The translations under genes were made by a program, and so were the position numbers. 64,000 nt of DNA from CAYRUD01 sp964427425 (lineage in GTDB: Bacteria > Chlamydiota > Chlamydiia > Chlamydiales > FEN-1388), in the NCBI GenBank assembly GCA_964427425.1, contig CAYRUD010000007.1, positions 1 to 64,000 on the forward strand. Direction: 5' to 3'. Numbering within the stretch: the stretch's first letter is position 1; each line of letters begins with the position of its first letter. Of the stretch, positions 1 to 8,482 are shown in pieces. Under the pieces are notes generated by a model, which was not told where the DNA came from, did not search any database, and saw only the letters and a list, made by a program, of their open reading frames with translations.

Positions 1-1
1 A

Positions 2-1198
2 GAATATGTAATCAATCATAAATACGATCAAAACAACGTTGTGAAGAAAGCTTTAAAAGAAGACCGAAAGGGAAAGCTTCTTTATAAAGTCGTAAAACAA
101 CTGGTTAACTCGAAAGATAAAGGTGAAGAGGTTGCATCCCAGCGCATCTCAGCGATTATGAAATCAGCTCAAGAAGCGGCGTTGATGAAAGATAATGGGA
201 TAGATACAAAGATAAACAAGAAGATTCTAAAAAAGATTCGCAAGTACTCCAAGATTAGTAGTTCCAAGATTTGTGATTCTAAGTCTAGTGATTCAAAAAA
301 GAGTTCATCTAAAGAGACTGTAGGTAAAGTCAAAAAGGTTTCATCAGATAAGAACTCGGAAAAGAAAACACAAAAGATGAGTAGTGTTGGCCGTGGGATA
401 ATCAATTCAGGATCGATGTGTTATTTCATCTCTTCTATAAAGGCGTTATGCGGAATTCCTCAGTTTCGTAAATTTGTTGCTCATTCAGATCATCCAATAG
501 CTCAAAAACTCCACAATGTCTTTCAAGAGTTATCTCAAAAAGATAAAGAATGCCTTAAGCTTACCAAGGATCCGCTGCAATCATTCATCAATGATTTAAA
601 GATGTCTTTTCCTTCTCTTGGCAATGGAGTTCAGCAAGATGCCGAAGAGTTTTTGACCACTCTTCTCACTGAAATGAATTATCCTATGATACGATGGCTT
701 ATTATCAAATCATCAGCCCCTACTGACAAAGAAGAGCAAGTTTATGAACATAGGATTTTGCCGGTTGTTGTTCCGACAACTCAAAAAGGCGAAATCTCTA
801 TTCAACATCTTATGGATAGAACAAAAGAAATGAGGCGAATAGGGGATCTCAATTTTGAAGAGAAAACTTCGCTTAGATGCTTAGATAAGGCCCCTCAAGA
901 GGTATTTGTCCAAGTGGTCAAATTTAATGATGAGATGGGTCTTAGAAAGGATATCAAGATCAAAAATCCAGAGTCACTGATTATTAAAGAGGCTGAAAAT
1001 AAAGAAGCACATTATTCCCTTTATTCAGTTATTGCGTATTCTGGATCAGGTAAGAGTGGTCATTATTATTCTCTTGTTCGTGATGGCGCAAATTGGATAC
1101 TTCATGATGACACATCTGTTGTCCAAAAAAGCAATAAAAAGGCTTTAGAAGTTATAGGGAAAGAGGGATTGATATTTGGCTATCAAAGAGACCTTTAA
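2..1198 (+). CDS. USP-like (peptidase C19) deubiquitinase, 5'-partial
   Basis: Probable ubiquitin-specific-protease fold effector that would remove ubiquitin from host proteins. Counting from the GTG at 41, a Cys box sits at residues 118-136 (GIINSGSMCYFISSIKAL; nucleophile Cys127), the family QQDAEEFL motif at 198-205, and the His box at 340-357 (GHYYSLVRDG...WILHDD; His341, Asp356/357). The three catalytic elements are in family order, but the core is short, about 265 residues, with no obvious zinc ribbon. Residues 60-115 are a Lys/Ser-rich low-complexity linker. The frame remains open upstream to base 2 with no stop, so the GTG at 41 is probably internal and an N-terminal part (targeting or membrane region) lies outside the window. 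Family recognition is firm; host target and secretion route are inference. Confidence 0.8.
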   Translation, partial: EYVINHKYDQNNVVKKALKEDRKGKLLYKVVKQLVNSKDKGEEVASQRISAIMKSAQEAALMKDNGIDTKINKKILKKIRKYSKISSSKICDSKSSDSKKSSSKETVGKVKKVSSDKNSEKKTQKMSSVGRGIINSGSMCYFISSIKALCGIPQFRKFVAHSDHPIAQKLHNVFQELSQKDKECLKLTKDPLQSFINDLKMSFPSLGNGVQQDAEEFLTTLLTEMNYPMIRWLIIKSSAPTDKEEQVYEHRILPVVVPTTQKGEISIQHLMDRTKEMRRIGDLNFEEKTSLRCLDKAPQEVFVQVVKFNDEMGLRKDIKIKNPESLIIKEAENKEAHYSLYSVIAYSGSGKSGHYYSLVRDGANWILHDDTSVVQKSNKKALEVIGKEGLIFGYQRDL

Positions 1199-1427
1199 TT
1201 AAATTAGGGTCTATACTGAGCTATACAGCGCTAAATTTAGGCTAAAAAGAGGGCATCTTTTGGCATAAGCTTACGTGAAGCTTTCGAAATCAGGATTGAC
1301 AGAAGAAGGCGCTCTCTACAGAATCCATTTTTAATTAAAAAGCCATGAATTGGTGTGATTCATTTACCTCACTTATTTATAATAAAATAAAATAAAATTT
1401 TATTAATAAATAATAAGGAAGGTGATC

Positions 1428-1691
1428 ATGGCTTTACAAACAATTATACTGATATCATCTTGGCTTTTCTCTTTTATGGCCATCTACGGTTCATTTCTGT
1501 TAGCTCAAGGGAGCCTGGCACAAGGGTTTATTGTCGGGGTTATCTGTAATGGTTTTTTCTGTCTTCTAAATACATACCATCAAGACTACTCTCAGGCTTT
1601 TTTGTTCCTGATTAACTTTCTGATTTCTATCCATGGCATCAACATGTGCAGGCGAAAGCAAAAAAAAGCTGATGTGCTAGTCGAAAAATAA
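1428..1691 (+). CDS. Small multi-spanning membrane protein
   Basis: A protein of 87 residues, almost wholly hydrophobic, with about three predicted membrane spans (roughly residues 3-25, 28-47 and 55-72) and a basic C-terminal tail (CRRKQKKAD) that should face the cytosol. The ATG at 1428 is preferred over the in-frame GTG at 1422 because a strong ribosome site, AGGAAGG, ends at 1422, five bases before the ATG. The upstream 40 bases are extremely A/T rich and could hold the promoter. I do not recognise the family; the size and layout resemble small integral membrane proteins of unknown role. It stands alone between the USP-like gene and the repeat-protein gene. Confidence 0.6.
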   Translation: MALQTIILISSWLFSFMAIYGSFLLAQGSLAQGFIVGVICNGFFCLLNTYHQDYSQAFLFLINFLISIHGINMCRRKQKKADVLVEK

Positions 1692-1797
1692 ACTCTCATT
1701 GTTTTCAGATAAATCGATATACTGCTCTTTTGACCTCCGATTTCAAGGAGGTCCTCTTGTAAAAAAAGCTGTAGCGATGAAAGAGATCCTTTGAGCA

Positions 1798-4569
1798 ATG
1801 AAAAAAAGATCCGCCGCCTGGGTACGTTATTTTTTCCAAAAAAGAGAAAATCTATTCGCATTCTGTTTCCTGGTTCTTACCTCAATTAGTCTTGGAGCGC
1901 TGACAAGCTCTGATTCGGATGAAAGCGACTGGAGTGTGAAAACCTCACTTCAAGATCTCACGCTAAAGATGAGGATGCATAATTGGGAGGATCTCCAAGA
2001 TATTGTTTCATTGAGAAAGATACCCTCTCCTGATCTTGTGACAAAGAGTATAGAGAAATGGGGAGACGGCTCACCAAAAACAGTTCTTCTGATTGATCCT
2101 TTAACTCAATGGCCAGTGAAGAGATTAGGATATTATGAAGGGGGCCAAGATCTCTTTGAAGAGTCTGACCTGTTCACTCCTCAGTCTCAAGAGGGATTTC
2201 AAGATGAAATAATGAAAGGAGTATTGGATGGCGTGTCAATACTCTACTACAGCGATGGATCTCCTCTGCGTATCATGACTTTTTCAAAAGGTCTTCCCCA
2301 CGGTATTGAAAAGCAATTTTTCTCAGACGGGTCCTTAGCGCTATCTCGAGAGTATAATAGTGGAAATATAGAGGGTGAGGAACTGATCTATTGGCCGAAT
2401 GCATCTGGAGTTGGAGTCAATCGATTACGATCCAAGCAATTCTACGTGAAAGGGCTTCTTGAGGGATCGTCCATCCAATATGATAAAAATGGCTCTAAAG
2501 AAGTAGAGGCGAGCTATAAAAGGGGTCTTTTACATGGCAAGATGATCTCACAGGTAAAAGAAAACGAGCCTTTTGAAGAGGTCTCTTTATGGCATGTGGG
2601 GCTCTTACATGATGATGGGATAAAACCGGCCCTTACTCGAATTAATTCCTCTACAGGAAAGACGATTGAAGAACGTCATTTTCTTTTAGGCGCATCTCAC
2701 GGTCTTCACGCACTATATCATGCTGATGGCTCCCTTAAGATGAAAGCTACATATCGCCTTGGAAAGAAAGAAGGGGAGACCTCTTTCTTCAATCCATCTG
2801 GGAAGCTCATTGGAAGTGGGAAGTATCTTCATGGAAAGCCTGTAGGTCGCCATACTCTCTATGATATGAAAGGCGAGACGCTCCTTCAAGAAAGCATATA
2901 CGAGCAAGATGGAAAAGGACTTCATATTGTGTACGATCCTTTGGCTCCTTCGGAGATAAAAGAGAAGTATACGACATTAGATGGTGATTTAGATGGCGAA
3001 TATGTTCTTTATTCACAGAGAAGCTGTGCCACACATCCCGAGCTTTCCCTTTCGTTTTCGAGAGGGTTGTTAGATGGCACTCAAGTAAAAAAGAATCCAA
3101 AAACTGGGGCCTCCCTTTATGAGTATGTCTTCCATGATGGTGTTCGAGACGGCATGCAAAAAGAGTGGGATGAAAAGGGTTTTGAGATACTTTCTACGAC
3201 ATGTAAGGGAGGGTTCTTCGATGGAGAGTATAAAGAGTGGTATCCGCTCAGTAATGCTAAGAGGATGAAGAGGTCAGTTCCCTGTCGGGATGGCGAATAT
3301 GAAGGGCTCTATCAAGAGTGGTTTGAATCAGGTAAGATTAAAGTCAAAGGCGAGTGGAAAAATGGCCTCGAAGAGGGTGCTCAGGAGGAATGGAATGAAG
3401 ATGGAGTAAAGATTTCCTCTGTAGAGTTTCTTCATGGTGTTTTCAATGGTTCTTTCCTCGAATGGTATGATGATGGAAAGCCAAAGCTTACTACGTCATA
3501 CAAAAATGGAATGAGACAGGGTTCATACCAAGAGTGGTACTCAAATGGGCAATTAGCGGTTAAAGCATCATATTCAGATGGCAACATCGATGGGCAATTA
3601 ACGGAATGGTATGATGATGGAAATATCGCATATGAAGGTAAATACAAAAATGGATTGCCTCAAGGCCTTCATGTTCGCTACTTCCATGCTGATGAGATTT
3701 CATCAAACTCTGAAAACGGATTCTTTTCTAAGAAACCATCTTCTCAGAAATCAATCGAGGAGATGTATGATTCAGAGGGCCTCTATGATGGAGAGCAGAG
3801 ATCATACTATCCTAGTGGCGCTTTGAAGGCGGCTTCCTCATATAAGCATGGTGTTTTGGATGGTGAGAAAAAGCGCTATAATGAAAATGGAGATCTTATT
3901 TTCTCTGCTCGGTACGTAAAGGGTCTTTTGGACGGAAAGTACTATCAAATATATCCAGATGGGATGAAAGAAGAGCGTCAGTATAACCATGGCCTCCCTG
4001 AGGGAGCTTGGACAACTTGGGCACCAAAAGAGCAGGAAGAGGGAGGCCCATCGAATCAAGAGCTGATCATTTTAGCCCAAGCGACCTATTCAAATGGCAA
4101 GATAGAGGGAGAGTATAGAGAGTATTATCCTAGCGGAGATATCTCATTAATCGTCTCATTTAGAAAGGGCGCTCGACATGGCTCATCTGCGATCTACAGT
4201 CCTGAAGGCAAGCTTATTGCTTCAACAAAGTATAATGATGGGAAGCAAGATGGCGAAATGATGCTATACTATCCATCTGGAGCCGTTTTGAGAAGAGCTA
4301 TGTTTCATCAGAATGTCCAGGAAGGAGAAGATATTACTTTCTATGAGAATGGGAGCATAAAATCTTCCTCCGTCTTTGAAAAAGGGCGTTTGAATGGACC
4401 GATGAAGGAATTTTCACAAGAAGGAGTTCTTCTTTTTGAAGGCTCATATAAAGATGGAAAGCGCCACGGGATCTTTAAAAAGTTTTATCCTAATGGCGCT
4501 TTGAAAGTGGAACTTTACTATAAAGATGGGCAGCTCATGAAACGAAAGGATGCTCAATCAGGAAAATAA
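1798..4569 (+). CDS. Large exported YwqK/MORN-type repeat protein
   Basis: A 923-residue protein with an N-terminal hydrophobic segment (about residues 19-36, signal peptide or anchor) followed by more than twenty copies of a roughly 23-residue repeat. The repeat core reads like YYPSGALK...YKHGVLDGE: aromatic pair, a Gly-Lys/Ala turn, then a basic-Gly-x-x-x-Gly turn. This is the MORN-like unit seen in YwqK-type proteins, each unit forming a beta-hairpin, so the whole is probably a long beta-solenoid. Such repeats bind membranes or partner proteins; no catalytic motif is visible. One stretch near residues 615-660 and another near 735-755 carry Ser/Pro/Glu-rich insertions between repeats. The stop lies 10 bases from the convergent rsmD stop. 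The role is unknown; surface display or interaction with host membranes is a guess. Confidence 0.8.
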   Translation: MKKRSAAWVRYFFQKRENLFAFCFLVLTSISLGALTSSDSDESDWSVKTSLQDLTLKMRMHNWEDLQDIVSLRKIPSPDLVTKSIEKWGDGSPKTVLLIDPLTQWPVKRLGYYEGGQDLFEESDLFTPQSQEGFQDEIMKGVLDGVSILYYSDGSPLRIMTFSKGLPHGIEKQFFSDGSLALSREYNSGNIEGEELIYWPNASGVGVNRLRSKQFYVKGLLEGSSIQYDKNGSKEVEASYKRGLLHGKMISQVKENEPFEEVSLWHVGLLHDDGIKPALTRINSSTGKTIEERHFLLGASHGLHALYHADGSLKMKATYRLGKKEGETSFFNPSGKLIGSGKYLHGKPVGRHTLYDMKGETLLQESIYEQDGKGLHIVYDPLAPSEIKEKYTTLDGDLDGEYVLYSQRSCATHPELSLSFSRGLLDGTQVKKNPKTGASLYEYVFHDGVRDGMQKEWDEKGFEILSTTCKGGFFDGEYKEWYPLSNAKRMKRSVPCRDGEYEGLYQEWFESGKIKVKGEWKNGLEEGAQEEWNEDGVKISSVEFLHGVFNGSFLEWYDDGKPKLTTSYKNGMRQGSYQEWYSNGQLAVKASYSDGNIDGQLTEWYDDGNIAYEGKYKNGLPQGLHVRYFHADEISSNSENGFFSKKPSSQKSIEEMYDSEGLYDGEQRSYYPSGALKAASSYKHGVLDGEKKRYNENGDLIFSARYVKGLLDGKYYQIYPDGMKEERQYNHGLPEGAWTTWAPKEQEEGGPSNQELIILAQATYSNGKIEGEYREYYPSGDISLIVSFRKGARHGSSAIYSPEGKLIASTKYNDGKQDGEMMLYYPSGAVLRRAMFHQNVQEGEDITFYENGSIKSSSVFEKGRLNGPMKEFSQEGVLLFEGSYKDGKRHGIFKKFYPNGALKVELYYKDGQLMKRKDAQSGK

Positions 4570-4579
4570 CGTGCCTTTT

Positions 4580-5176
4580 CTACTTTCCTTGAAATTCATA
4601 GAGGCATGAGTCACCAGTGCCTCTTTTAGAGAGTAGCTGTAAAGAGGGTGTAGAGAATGTCTCTACGGGACAAAATCTACTCTCTTCGAGAAAGAAGAGA
4701 CCGTTTTTTTGTAAAAGAGAAGAGTCTAATCCTCCAATAAGCGATACAACTTCTCTTACAAAAGTGAAGCTCGCAGAGTCTTCTTTCTTAGAGTAGGGGG
4801 GGTCGAAGAAGATTATATCGAATGGATTTGATTTTCCTTCGCGAATTTCTTTCTCAATCTTCTTGAGTGCCATGAGTGCATCAGAGAAAACGACTCGGCA
4901 GGAGGTTTCAATTTCGAGAAGGTCAATGTTCTTCTTGATGGTTCGCACTGCATCTGCATCATGGTCAATAAATACAACACTCGAAGCTCCGCGGCTTACA
5001 GCTTCAAGTCCCATAGCACCAGATCCTGCGCATATATCGAGAAATCGGCACTCTTCTACCAATGTCTGGCAGATATTGAAAAGCTGGGCGCGCATCTTCG
5101 AAGAGGTAGGTCTTGTTTGAGCCTGTTTTGGAACTTCAATAGATCTGTTTTTAAATTCGCCAGATAAAATTCGCAT
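4580..5176 (-). CDS. rsmD: 16S rRNA (guanine966-N2)-methyltransferase RsmD
   Basis: Methylates G966 in the P-site region of 16S rRNA in the assembled 30S subunit, using S-adenosylmethionine. Diagnostic parts are the N-terminal RSIEVP...TRPTSSKMRAQLFN segment, the SAM loop LDICAGSGAMGLEA, the acidic end of strand 2 (FIDHDADAV) and the N6/N2-methyltransferase tetrad DPPY. I place the start at the ATG reading from 5176 (MRILSGEFKNR), which matches the usual beginning of the family; an in-frame ATG at 5227 would add 17 residues with no homology. Neither start has a strong ribosome site. It is followed on the same strand, upstream by 19 or 69 bases, by the TPR membrane protein gene, so the two may be cotranscribed. 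Confidence 0.93.
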   Translation of the reverse strand: MRILSGEFKNRSIEVPKQAQTRPTSSKMRAQLFNICQTLVEECRFLDICAGSGAMGLEAVSRGASSVVFIDHDADAVRTIKKNIDLLEIETSCRVVFSDALMALKKIEKEIREGKSNPFDIIFFDPPYSKKEDSASFTFVREVVSLIGGLDSSLLQKNGLFFLEESRFCPVETFSTPSLQLLSKRGTGDSCLYEFQGK

Positions 5177-5245
5177 ATAAGAGTGTAATGGTACTTCATG
5201 TATTTGAGATGACAAAAGAGTATACATGAGAGGTTGTTTTATCGC

Positions 5246-6340
5246 TTACTCAATAAGATCGTAGGCTCCAAACGATGTGATCAGCTCTTGGGCCAAAAGA
5301 GGCTGTAAGAAGAGAAGCAGATCATACATCTCAAGGCCTTTCGCATTATCTCCTCTTTGGAAGGAAATCGTACCTAGTCGGAAGATCGCATTTGTATCAT
5401 CTGGATGAATGCTTAAAATAGCTTCATAAATCTCTTTTTCTTGATCGATGAGTCCTAGCTCTCGAAAGCTGATAGCAAGTTGATCTAATACCCATAGCTC
5501 ATCAGGCGCGAATGACCTTAAAATGAGAAGTTCTTGGATAGCTCTTTTCGATGCAGCCTCATGTTGATGCAAAAGGTAAGAATAGAGCTTTTTTGGAAGA
5601 AGCTTTCCTTTGAGCGGCAACTCTTCTCGCATGTCAAAAGCTTCTCTTAAGTGATTTGACAAAGTCACATAATTATTTGCCAAAGCTGCGTGAAGCTTCA
5701 TATCTTTCGGTTTTTGTCTAATTTGGGCGATATACCACTTTTTAGCTGAATTAAGGAGTTTTTCAACAAAATATGTATATGGTATCCATGTGTACATGGA
5801 GGCAATCGGCTTTATAGTATGGCACAAGACGTTGAAATACCACTTGGGGTAGGTGGGGCTAAAGAGAAGATACCATCTTTTTTGAAGAGACAAAGACGCT
5901 TTGATCATTTTTTCTCCAGCATCTTCACCAATAAGAAGACGCTCATCATTGTTTCTATGAGTTTCATCATGGCATGAAGCAATAAGAGAGATCTCAGCCG
6001 TGTGATGAAGATCATTGATCTCTTCTTTACAATAGATCAGAAGTGAGTAAAAGAAGAGAAGGGAGAGAAGGACAAGTCCAAATGAGAGGGCCATGAGATA
6101 GAGCGGCCCATAAAAGAGGCTAAGAAGAAATCCCACTATCCCAATGCAGCATGTTAAGAGTATAAGTGAAAAGACTACCGCTCTTTTGAGAACGTATTCA
6201 TCTATGGCTTTACCGATAGTTTCCAAGGAATACTGCTGAGTCGGCGCTTCTTTGCAGAAATCTTCGAGTCCTATGATTTTATCTGCCTTTTTGTTTGCCG
6301 CGGAGTCTTGATGCCCTGTGTGGGAAGAAAAGAAGTCCAT
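5246..6340 (-). CDS. Membrane protein with C-terminal TPR-like repeats
   Basis: A 364-residue protein. Two adjacent membrane spans lie at about residues 54-76 and 81-105, leaving a long cytosolic C-terminal part. That part is helical; residues about 265-355 have the spacing of tetratricopeptide repeats (Trp/Leu at helix A, Gly-Ala/Ser at helix B; for example the segment around NAIFRLGTISFQRGDNAKGL). TPR domains mediate protein-protein contacts, so a scaffold or assembly role at the inner membrane is plausible. No enzymatic motif is visible. It precedes rsmD on the same strand. A hairpin at 6496-6525 lies between this gene and the upstream transporter gene. The exact function is unknown. Confidence 0.7.
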   Translation of the reverse strand: MDFFSSHTGHQDSAANKKADKIIGLEDFCKEAPTQQYSLETIGKAIDEYVLKRAVVFSLILLTCCIGIVGFLLSLFYGPLYLMALSFGLVLLSLLFFYSLLIYCKEEINDLHHTAEISLIASCHDETHRNNDERLLIGEDAGEKMIKASLSLQKRWYLLFSPTYPKWYFNVLCHTIKPIASMYTWIPYTYFVEKLLNSAKKWYIAQIRQKPKDMKLHAALANNYVTLSNHLREAFDMREELPLKGKLLPKKLYSYLLHQHEAASKRAIQELLILRSFAPDELWVLDQLAISFRELGLIDQEKEIYEAILSIHPDDTNAIFRLGTISFQRGDNAKGLEMYDLLLFLQPLLAQELITSFGAYDLIE

Positions 6341-6495
6341 GACGCTTCTATAAGCCCTTATAATATATTTTTAGGCGTTTGAGAGTGTGTCGTACTATGG
6401 CTCTTAGGAGTTTATGGCAATGAGTGAGCCTTGAGAAATTTTTTTAAAAAACTCTTAAGGCTTCTTATAGCAATTGAAGGTTCTATCAGACAATA

Positions 6496-6525
6496 GAGAT
6501 TCCCCTTTTTTCAAGGGGAAATCTC
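6496..6525 (-). terminator. Hairpin downstream of the EamA transporter gene
   Basis: Arms 6496-6507 and 6513-6525 pair over 12 bp with one bulged A. The hairpin starts 31 bases past the stop of the transporter gene on the minus strand. There is no clean T-run after it, so it could also be a leader element of the next gene. Confidence 0.45.
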
Positions 6526-6556
6526 ATATTGCCAGCATTTTCTCTTCAGATGGTTT

Positions 6557-7477
6557 CTATGTCTTTTGATCTATTGTATAGCGAGTATCTTTCAACTCCT
6601 CGGAGTAGAAGACGAATAATCCGATAAAGACAATAAAAAGGGAGATAAAGAAATCAAAAGTTACAACTTCATGGTGGAAGAGCCAGCCGAAAAGAGCGGT
6701 GAATAGCGGTGTCGAAAGGCCAGCAAATGACATGAATGTTGCGGAGAAGCGTCTCAGTAAAGTGCCATACAAGTTATAGCAGACGATATTAGAAATGACG
6801 ATCAAAAAGAGTGTGCACTCTAAGAAAATAGGCCAGTTACGTACGGGAATTGGATTCCATGATTCTACAGCAAGAGAGTTTATTGAGGCAAAAATTCCGC
6901 CTATAATCATTGAGTATCCATTCGCGACAAATGGCGGACAGCCGTCATTGTGAACGAGCTGTTTTAAGAGAATCCATCCCCAGACTGAGGTGATGACAGC
7001 GCCAATAACCGCGATTTCAGGCCACGAGAAGAGCCAAAAGTGTCCGCTTAAAGCTTCAGCAGATCCCTCTTGCGAAGAGAGAATAGGAATAAATCCGATA
7101 AATCCAACGATAAGTCCGAGCCATTTTCTTCGAGACATTCTCTCTTCAAGGAAAATATAAGAGAAAAGGGCAGAAAGAAAGGGTGAAAGGCTATAAAGAA
7201 AACAAGTTTTAAACGATGTTAAGTACTTCAGGCCCCAGAGTTCGAGCGCGTTTGTGACGTAAATGTTGAAAAAACCAAGAAGGCAGACTCTTTTTATGGA
7301 TTCTCTGTTTAATACCAAAGAGCCTGGTTTCTTAAGCGCTTGGTATCCAAGCATGAAGAGTCCTGCCAGAATCATCCTGGCGCCGACTAAGAAAAGAGGT
7401 GATGTATACTCGAGCGCCTCTTTCGAAACAGTAAATACAGAGGCAAAGAGGGCATAGAGGAGAAAGACACTCAACAT
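6557..7477 (-). CDS. EamA/DMT-family 10-TM transporter
   Basis: A 306-residue inner-membrane carrier of the drug/metabolite transporter superfamily. The sequence shows the typical ten hydrophobic helices in two EamA halves, with the characteristic first-half end (LFSYIFLEERMSRRKWLGLIVG type motif around residues 105-125) and the second-half counterpart (TALFGWLFHHEVVTFDFF). Substrates in this superfamily include amino acids, nucleotide sugars and S-adenosylmethionine; intracellular bacteria use such carriers to import host metabolites, and a Chlamydia member moves SAM. Which substrate applies cannot be read from the sequence. The start ATG at 7477 leads straight into helix 1, the normal arrangement. 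It is transcribed away from the response-regulator gene, sharing a 257-base divergent intergenic region with it. Confidence 0.85.
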   Translation of the reverse strand: MLSVFLLYALFASVFTVSKEALEYTSPLFLVGARMILAGLFMLGYQALKKPGSLVLNRESIKRVCLLGFFNIYVTNALELWGLKYLTSFKTCFLYSLSPFLSALFSYIFLEERMSRRKWLGLIVGFIGFIPILSSQEGSAEALSGHFWLFSWPEIAVIGAVITSVWGWILLKQLVHNDGCPPFVANGYSMIIGGIFASINSLAVESWNPIPVRNWPIFLECTLFLIVISNIVCYNLYGTLLRRFSATFMSFAGLSTPLFTALFGWLFHHEVVTFDFFISLFIVFIGLFVFYSEELKDTRYTIDQKT

Positions 7478-7687
7478 ATAATTACTCGAAAGAGGATCAT
7501 GAAAAAGGCAGATTCATACAAGAAATTTCAAGGCAATTAGTGTAACACTATTTTATTATTGGGTGCATTACTCTTCTTGAGTTTCTTTATCAAAGACAGA
7601 TAAAGGTAGGTTGTAACGGAATGTATCAAATTTTATGATGAGGAAGAACTACTAAAGTTATCTTCTTGGTGAAGTTAATTAAAAAGT

Positions 7688-7711
7688 AATATATAGTATC
7701 AACTATATATT
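7688..7711. promoter_or_regulatory. Perfect inverted repeat before the response-regulator gene
   Basis: Two 10-base arms, 7688-7697 (AATATATAGT) and 7702-7711 (ACTATATATT), are exact reverse complements around a 4-base spacer. It ends 23 bases before the ATG at 7735, where an autoregulatory operator or a promoter-overlapping site would lie. The A/T-rich arms also make it compatible with a -10 region. Confidence 0.5.
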
Positions 7712-7734
7712 TAATAAATTAGATATGGGTCCCC

Positions 7735-8424
7735 ATGCAAAAACCTAAAATAGCTCTTATCGAGGATGAAGAAGATATTGCTGCTTTGATTAAGCTTCAA
7801 GCTGATATATCAGGGTATAAGTTGTTTGTCGCGGTTGATGGTTTGAATGGATATCAGATGATTGAGAAAGAGATCCCTGATATCATTGTCTTGGATATCA
7901 TGTTGCCGGGCCAAAACGGCCTTGATGTATGTCGCAAAGTTAAGACAAACCCGAAATTGAAGCATATTCCGATCATCATGATCTCAGCGAAGAGCGAAGA
8001 GACAGATGTTGTCTTAGGGCTTGAGCTTGGCGCAGATGATTATGTTACAAAGCCGTTTTCTCCACGAGTTCTCTTCTCTCGAATAAAAGCTGTTATGAGA
8101 CGAAACAAAGAAGGTGAAAAGCCTCAACAGGTAGTCTTATTTGGTGATTTTACAATGGAAGTTGAAAAGTATCTCATCAAGAGAAGAGATAAGCAGATTC
8201 CTCTTACACTCTCTGAATTTGGAATCTTGCGCCGACTTGTGTCTAATCGAGGCAAAGTGCTCACGAGAAACCAGCTTTTAGATGATCTTCAAAGTGATGA
8301 TGCGTTTGTAGTCGATAGAAACATTGACGTACATATCGCAGCCCTTCGAAAGAAATTAGGGCCTAATTTTGATTTTATTGAGACAGTAAGAGGTGTTGGA
8401 TATCGTTTTAAAGCAGACGATTAA
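7735..8424 (+). CDS. OmpR/PhoB-family response regulator
   Basis: A 229-residue two-domain transcription regulator. The receiver domain (1-120) has the full phosphorylation set: acidic pocket Glu10-Asp11, phospho-acceptor Asp54 (IVLDIMLPG), Ser84 and Lys106 (DDYVTKPF). The C-terminal winged helix (about 130-229) shows the OmpR-type ends TLSEFGILRRL and the recognition-helix/wing segment VDRNIDVHIAALRKKLG...IETVRGVGYRF. No histidine kinase is adjacent, so it is an orphan locus. In pathogenic Chlamydia the OmpR-type ChxR is atypical and works without phosphorylation; this protein keeps all the residues and should be phosphorylatable. A perfect inverted repeat just upstream may be its own operator. 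Confidence 0.93.
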   Translation: MQKPKIALIEDEEDIAALIKLQADISGYKLFVAVDGLNGYQMIEKEIPDIIVLDIMLPGQNGLDVCRKVKTNPKLKHIPIIMISAKSEETDVVLGLELGADDYVTKPFSPRVLFSRIKAVMRRNKEGEKPQQVVLFGDFTMEVEKYLIKRRDKQIPLTLSEFGILRRLVSNRGKVLTRNQLLDDLQSDDAFVVDRNIDVHIAALRKKLGPNFDFIETVRGVGYRFKADD

Positions 8425-8482
8425 TCTCTTCCTTGACGTGCGATGAATGAGGTGTTTCAGAGTGTCTTGAAGCGCCTCTTTT

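Noticed and set aside
1732..1753. Perfect 7-bp hairpin (GACCTCC/GGAGGTC) before the repeat-protein gene
   Set aside because: No T-run on either strand, and it contains a GGAGG that mimics a ribosome site; could be a leader element but there is not enough to call a terminator or riboswitch.
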